From NCBI RefSeq assembly GCF_026309355.1, contig NZ_JAPJZK010000001.1:6282501-6346500 (forward strand): a stretch of 64,000 nt of DNA, read 5' to 3'. The position numbers and the translations under genes are program-made. The notes below the pieces were generated by a model that worked only from the letters and a program-made list of their open reading frames with translations, was not told the DNA's origin and did not search any database. How positions within the stretch are numbered: position 1 is the first letter of the stretch; the number at the start of each line of letters is the position of its first letter. Of this stretch, positions 59,715 to 64,000 are shown piece by piece. The stretch comes from Spartinivicinus marinus (lineage in GTDB: Bacteria; Pseudomonadota; Gammaproteobacteria; Pseudomonadales; Zooshikellaceae).

Positions 59715-61145
59715 ATGAGCTCAGCAACGAACAACTCAGAGTATAATTATAAGGTGGTACGCCAGTTTGCCATCATGACGGTGGTTTGGGGCATCGTCGG
59801 GATGGGCGTTGGCGTATTAATTGCCACCCAACTCGTCTTCCCTGAATTAAACTTAAACACACCTTGGTTTAGTTTTGGTCGCTTGCGCCCATTACATACC
59901 AATGCCGTCATTTTTGCTTTTGGTGGCTGCGCCTTATTTGCAACCTCATACTATGTGGTGCAAAGAACCTGTCAAACCCGGCTAATTTCCGATGGCCTAG
60001 CCGCTTTTACCTTTTGGGGTTGGCAAGCCATTATCGTCGCCGCCGCTATTACCTTACCGTTAGGTTATACAACATCTAAAGAATACGCCGAACTGGAATG
60101 GCCGATTGATATTGCTATAACTGTCGTTTGGGTGACCTACGCGATTGTCTTTTTTGGCACCATCATGAAGCGAAAGGCCAAGCATATTTATGTAGCCAAC
60201 TGGTTTTATGGTGGCTTTATCCTCACTGTTGCCATTCTACATGTGGTTAATAGTATGGAAGTACCGGTTAATTTATTTAAGTCTTATTCTGCATACTCTG
60301 GCGCGCAAGATGCGATGATCCAGTGGTGGTATGGCCACAATGCAGTCGGCTTTTTCTTAACAGCAGGCTTTCTGGGCATGATGTACTACTTCGTACCCAA
60401 GCAGGCTGGTCGCCCAGTTTACTCTTATCGCTTATCTGTCGTGCATTTCTGGGCACTGATATCCCTATATATTTGGGCAGGTCCTCACCACTTACATTAC
60501 ACCGCACTACCTGACTGGGCTCAAAGCTTAGGGATGGTCATGTCACTCATCCTGCTAGCACCTTCCTGGGGGGGAATGATCAACGGCATGATGACCTTAT
60601 CTGGCGCTTGGGACAAACTGCGTACTGACCCAGTGCTGCGCTTCCTAGTGGTATCTTTATCTTTCTATGGGATGTCCACATTTGAAGGCCCCATGATGTC
60701 GATCAAAACTGTGAATGCCCTGTCCCACTACACTGATTGGACCATCGGCCATGTTCACTCTGGTGCCCTAGGCTGGGTTGCGATGATCTCTATTGGTGCT
60801 ATCTATCACTTGATTCCAAAGCTTTGGGGCAAAGCCCAAATGTACAGTGTTGAGCTAATCCATGGTCACTTCTGGTTAGCCACAATTGGTACCGTGCTTT
60901 ATATCGCTTCCATGTGGGTCAACGGTATTTCGCAGGGATTAATGTGGCGTGCTGCAAACCAAACTGATGGCACCCTCGCCTTTAGCTTTGTTGAGTCAGT
61001 AGAAAACAGCGAAATTGGCTATATTGTTCGAGCAATTGGTGGTGCATTCTTCCTCGTGGGTATGTTCCTGATGGCTTATAACACCTGGAAAACCATTGCT
61101 GATGAGAGTCCTGCAAAAGCAAAAGCTGAAGCACAACTGGCTTAA
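59715..61145 (+). CDS. ccoN: cbb3-type cytochrome c oxidase subunit I
   Basis: 476 aa, about 12 membrane spans. It carries the heme b and b3-CuB histidines in [42 protein letters not shown] and [17 protein letters not shown]. It forms the proton-pumping terminal oxidase with high oxygen affinity. The frame is the usual length. It is first gene of ccoNOQP. Confidence 0.97.
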   Translation: MSSATNNSEYNYKVVRQFAIMTVVWGIVGMGVGVLIATQLVFPELNLNTPWFSFGRLRPLHTNAVIFAFGGCALFATSYYVVQRTCQTRLISDGLAAFTFWGWQAIIVAAAITLPLGYTTSKEYAELEWPIDIAITVVWVTYAIVFFGTIMKRKAKHIYVANWFYGGFILTVAILHVVNSMEVPVNLFKSYSAYSGAQDAMIQWWYGHNAVGFFLTAGFLGMMYYFVPKQAGRPVYSYRLSVVHFWALISLYIWAGPHHLHYTALPDWAQSLGMVMSLILLAPSWGGMINGMMTLSGAWDKLRTDPVLRFLVVSLSFYGMSTFEGPMMSIKTVNALSHYTDWTIGHVHSGALGWVAMISIGAIYHLIPKLWGKAQMYSVELIHGHFWLATIGTVLYIASMWVNGISQGLMWRAANQTDGTLAFSFVESVENSEIGYIVRAIGGAFFLVGMFLMAYNTWKTIADESPAKAKAEAQLA

Positions 61146-61164
61146 GTAGAGGAGCAGCAAACGA

Positions 61165-61845
61165 ATGAAAAGCCATGAGATTGTAGAAAAGAACCTAGGC
61201 CTGATGCTGATCCTAACGGTGGTAGCGATTAGCTTTGGTGGACTGGTTGAAATTGTACCGCTGTTCTTCTCCAAAGAACTGAACACTAACTTGATCAGCT
61301 ATACCGATAGTAAAGGCAGTATTCAAACGGTTGAAATCAAACCTTATAGCGCTCTGCGCTTAGAAGGGCGGGATATTTATATCCGTGAAGGTTGTGTGGG
61401 CTGTCACTCACAAATGATTCGTCCATTCCGTGCTGAAACTGAACGTTATGGCCACTACTCGCTAGCCGCTGAAAGCGTTTATGACCATCCATTCCTATGG
61501 GGCTCTAAACGGACAGGACCTGACTTAGCCCGTGTTGGTGGTCGTTACTCTGATGACTGGCATCGCCAGCATTTGAATAACCCACGTGAGGTAGTCCCAG
61601 AGTCAGTGATGCCAGCTTATCCCTGGTTATATGACAACGTCCTGACAGGTGAGCATACTGCAGACAAAATGCGCGCGTTAAAGAAAGTGGGCGTGCCATA
61701 CAGCGATGAAGAAATTGCTAATGCGAAAGAAGAAGTTAAGGGTAAAACCGAAATGGATGCATTAGTGGCTTATTTACAAGGGCTAGGCACCGCTATACCT
61801 AAGGGTGTAACGGGAATAAAGCCCAAACCTATTAGTGTTGATTAA
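61165..61845 (+). CDS. ccoO: cbb3-type cytochrome c oxidase subunit II (mono-heme)
   Basis: 226 aa, slightly longer than many CcoO. An N-terminal membrane anchor ([20 protein letters not shown]) is followed by a periplasmic cytochrome c domain with heme motif C77-VG-C80-H81. The distal Met is in [27 protein letters not shown] is typical. It is 19 bp after ccoN with GAGGAG before the ATG. Confidence 0.97.
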   Translation: MKSHEIVEKNLGLMLILTVVAISFGGLVEIVPLFFSKELNTNLISYTDSKGSIQTVEIKPYSALRLEGRDIYIREGCVGCHSQMIRPFRAETERYGHYSLAAESVYDHPFLWGSKRTGPDLARVGGRYSDDWHRQHLNNPREVVPESVMPAYPWLYDNVLTGEHTADKMRALKKVGVPYSDEEIANAKEEVKGKTEMDALVAYLQGLGTAIPKGVTGIKPKPISVD

Positions 61846-61847
61846 TT

Positions 61848-62033
61848 ATGGATATCAACTCTTTTCGTGGTTTAGCCACAATATTTGCGATGGTGGCCTT
61901 TATCGCCATTTGTATTTGGGCCTATAGCCACCGCCGCAAAAAAGATTTTGATGAAGCTGCAAACTTACCCTTTGCTGATGAGCCTGAAAAAAGCCAGGGC
62001 AACACTCAGGAGATAAGCCGTGATCGAGATTAA
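61848..62033 (+). CDS. ccoQ: cbb3-type cytochrome oxidase assembly subunit CcoQ
   Basis: 61 aa with one membrane span (GLATIFAMVAFIAICIWAYS) and a charged tail starting HRRKKDFDEAANLPFADEP. It stabilises CcoP/CcoN assembly. It starts 2 bp after ccoO and overlaps ccoP by 14 bp. Confidence 0.92.
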   Translation: MDINSFRGLATIFAMVAFIAICIWAYSHRRKKDFDEAANLPFADEPEKSQGNTQEISRDRD

Positions 62034-62994
62034 TCAGTATTTGAGTGACTTTTGGGAAGGCTGGATAGCTGTACTGACATTAACCTGTTTAGGGTTAATT
62101 ATGTTTGTATTATTTGCTACCCGTCGTAAACACCGTTCCAGTTTAACGGAAGAAACCACCGGCCATGCTTATGATGGTATCGAAGAATACGACAACCCCT
62201 TACCTAGCTGGTGGTTTAATCTATTTATTGCCACCATCGTATTTGCTGCCTTATATTTAATCCTTTACCCAGGATTATGGAAAGGTGCTTGGGGGTTAGT
62301 GACCTACTCTAAAGAAGACGGCTTTGAGTTTAGATCAGATCGTCTTGAGGAAGGTGACTATGGCTGGACAGCACGCGGACAGCTAAAACGCGAAGAAGCA
62401 AAAGCGGATGCCCAGTATGGCAAGTTATTTGAAGACTACGCCAAGCTGCCCATTGAAGAAGTAGCGAAAATCCCTAAGGCAGTTGCCACTGGACAGCGGA
62501 TTTTTGCCAGCAACTGCGCTATATGTCATGGCTCAGATGCCAAAGGGGCTTATGGATACCCTAACTTAACCGATAATGATTGGATTCATGGTGGTAACCC
62601 TGAGCAAATCAAAACCACTATCCTGGGTGGTAAAAACGGTCTTATGCCTGCTTGGGGAGCATTATTAACACCAGATCAAATCAAGCATACGGCCAGTTAT
62701 GTACGTAGCTTAGCAAGCTTAAACGTATCAGCCAGTTCAGAAGAACTTGCCCAAGGCGAAAAAACCTTCCAAGCTCAGTGCGCCGTTTGTCATGGTAATG
62801 ATGGCAAAGGTAAAGCTGAAGTAGGTGCACCTAACTTAACAGACGATGTTTGGTTGTATGGTTCACGCCAAATTCAAGTAGAATATACCTTACGAAATGG
62901 TCGGAACGGTGTAATGCCTGCTTGGGAAAAAATACTTGGCCCTGATAAGGTTCATGTAGTGTCGGCCTATATATATAGCCTATCACACAAATAA
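62020..62994 (+). CDS. ccoP: cbb3-type cytochrome c oxidase subunit III (di-heme)
   Basis: 324 aa. Two membrane spans (about 14-34 and 64-85) precede two cytochrome c domains with heme motifs beginning C166 (NCAICHGSD) and C254 (QCAVCHGND). Distal methionines are in GLMPAWG and GVMPAWE. It starts with GTG inside the ccoQ end, with GGAG upstream. It delivers electrons to CcoN. Confidence 0.97.
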   Translation: MIEINQYLSDFWEGWIAVLTLTCLGLIMFVLFATRRKHRSSLTEETTGHAYDGIEEYDNPLPSWWFNLFIATIVFAALYLILYPGLWKGAWGLVTYSKEDGFEFRSDRLEEGDYGWTARGQLKREEAKADAQYGKLFEDYAKLPIEEVAKIPKAVATGQRIFASNCAICHGSDAKGAYGYPNLTDNDWIHGGNPEQIKTTILGGKNGLMPAWGALLTPDQIKHTASYVRSLASLNVSASSEELAQGEKTFQAQCAVCHGNDGKGKAEVGAPNLTDDVWLYGSRQIQVEYTLRNGRNGVMPAWEKILGPDKVHVVSAYIYSLSHK

Positions 62995-63005
62995 TAAACC
63001 CTTTG

Positions 63006-63031
63006 AATGACCAGCCATATAGCTGGTCATT
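63006..63031 (+). terminator. terminator candidate after ccoP
   Basis: Perfect 10-bp stem AATGACCAGC / GCTGGTCATT, 6-nt loop, followed by only a broken T-run (TGCTTTAATC). It probably attenuates read-through into ccoG. Confidence 0.5.
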
Positions 63032-63109
63032 TGCTTTAATCTACTCATTAATTGCAATTGACATTGTTTAGCCGTTCTCTGCCATTACTATAGTCTCTCT
63101 ATAATTAAT

Positions 63110-63162
63110 GAGGGTGTTGCAAAAGTTCATGAATTCAGTCGTTTTAGCTTTGCTACAACCTC
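63110..63162 (+). mobile_element. dispersed repeat copy D, minimal 53-bp form
   Basis: GAGGGTGTTGCAAAAG at the left end and CTTTGCTACAACCTC at the right end form an imperfect inverted repeat, with about 22 bp between. TAAT flanks both sides (63106-63109 and 63163-63166), a possible 4-bp target duplication, although the flanks are AT-rich. It shares end sequences with copies A, B and C. Located between ccoP and ccoG. Confidence 0.6.
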
Positions 63163-63185
63163 TAATTAGTTACCGGTAATACCTG

Positions 63186-64000
63186 ATGAGCACCTCTCCT
63201 ATAAAAGAAGTCAAACCGGACGATCCAGAATTAATCGAAGTTATCGATCTCTACCAAAAGCGCGACAAAATTTATACTCGGGCCTTTAAGGGTATATACC
63301 GCAACTTCCGTATAATTGGCGGAGCTGTTTTATTTATTCTCTATTTTGGTACTGTATGGCTACCCTGGGGAGACCGACAAGCCATTTTATTTGATTTGCC
63401 TGCTCGTCAGTTTCATATCTTTGGGATCACCTTCTGGCCCCAAGACTTGATGCTTCTGTCTGCCTTACTGATTATCTGTGCCTTTGGTTTATTTTTTATC
63501 ACTGTACTTGCTGGCCGGATCTGGTGTGGCTACACCTGCCCACAAAGTGTATTTACCTGGGTATTTATGTGGGCTGAAAAAATCACTGAAGGTGACCGCA
63601 ATAAGCGGATGAAACTCGACAAAACTGAGATGGGTTTTAATAAGTTTCGACGCAAGTTTCTGAAACACACTATCTGGCTTTTCGTCTCCTTAGCCACTGG
63701 CATTACTTTTGTTGGCTATTTCACCCCCATTAATGAGCTGGTAGCAGACCTTGCCTATGGTGCTGCAAACCCCTGGGCTTATTTTTGGGTAGCCTTTTTT
63801 GCCTTAGCGACCTATGGCAACGCAGGCTGGTTACGTGAGCAAGTGTGTATCTATATGTGCCCTTATGCTCGCTTTCAGAGTGTGATGTTTGATGAAAACA
63901 CCTTAATTGTTTCCTATGATCCTCATCGAGGCGAAAGCCGTGGGCCAAGAAAACGCGGCAGCGACTATCAAGCCAAAGGGTTGGGTGACTGTATTGATTG
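63186..64000 (+). CDS. ccoG: cytochrome c oxidase accessory protein CcoG, 3' end outside window
   Basis: 271 complete codons visible from ATG 63186. Polytopic membrane ferredoxin-like protein (RdxA/CcoG/FixG), a Cu(II) reductase for cbb3 assembly. Spans are seen near 40-60, 85-110, 165-185 and 195-215. Cysteine motifs are C114-GYT-C118 (WCGYTCPQSVFT), C221-IYM-C225 (CIYMCPYARFQS) and, cut by the window edge, C269-ID of the first 4Fe-4S cluster motif. It follows ccoNOQP, as expected. Confidence 0.95.
   Translation, partial: MSTSPIKEVKPDDPELIEVIDLYQKRDKIYTRAFKGIYRNFRIIGGAVLFILYFGTVWLPWGDRQAILFDLPARQFHIFGITFWPQDLMLLSALLIICAFGLFFITVLAGRIWCGYTCPQSVFTWVFMWAEKITEGDRNKRMKLDKTEMGFNKFRRKFLKHTIWLFVSLATGITFVGYFTPINELVADLAYGAANPWAYFWVAFFALATYGNAGWLREQVCIYMCPYARFQSVMFDENTLIVSYDPHRGESRGPRKRGSDYQAKGLGDCID

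Noticed and set aside
59446-59718. 90-codon plus-strand frame overlapping the start of ccoN
   Set aside because: Composition not protein-like and it covers the regulatory leader downstream of the FNR/Anr box.

Overview
The window looks like chromosomal DNA of a marine gammaproteobacterium of the Oceanospirillales type. This is inferred from the large NAD-glutamate dehydrogenase, the AST arginine pathway, the cbb3 oxidase, the EpmC and RlmM genes and moderate GC. No species can be named from the sequence alone.

1-13.7 kb is a plus-strand nitrogen-catabolism block. It starts with the 3' part of the large NAD-glutamate dehydrogenase. The arginine succinyltransferase genes follow in the order astC, M20 amidohydrolase, astA-like 1, short DUF1338 protein, astA-like 2, astD, astB. 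Arginine would be taken to glutamate and then to 2-oxoglutarate. The usual last gene, astE, is absent, and the M20 enzyme is a candidate for that step. 13.9-27.3 kb is housekeeping: a coiled-coil protein, ornithine carbamoyltransferase, a mannose isomerase/fructokinase pair, tRNA-Glu, a hybrid histidine kinase, glutathione peroxidase, MsrB, AlaA, small conserved proteins and PdxB.

27.5-37.8 kb (minus strand) is a type II secretion operon, gspC-D-E-F-H-I-J-K-L-M, with no gene for the major pseudopilin GspG. gspK carries a small dispersed repeat in frame within its leader region. 38.1-39.2 kb is a FabH-like synthase.

39.2-52.5 kb is an accessory surface/secretion island, all on the minus strand. 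It holds four short PEP-CTERM or SEP-CTERM proteins (one frameshifted), a decayed RHS fragment, and a 2802-residue signal-peptide-bearing RHS/YD-repeat polymorphic toxin. The toxin has a deaminase-like C-terminal tip and is followed by an ankyrin-repeat gene that is probably its immunity protein. A broken solute-binding-protein gene lies at the edge. This toxin locus is the most interesting system in the window.

52.5-64 kb returns to housekeeping: EpmC, a DUF3080 lipoprotein, TusA, a MaoC-like protein, RlmM and an alpha/beta hydrolase. The ccoNOQP cbb3 oxidase operon, with an FNR/Anr-type box upstream, and the start of ccoG close the window.

A family of small repeats with ends like GAGGSTGTYGCAAAAG occurs at about 5.9, 9.5, 30.5 and 63.1 kb. 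One copy is inside a coding sequence.
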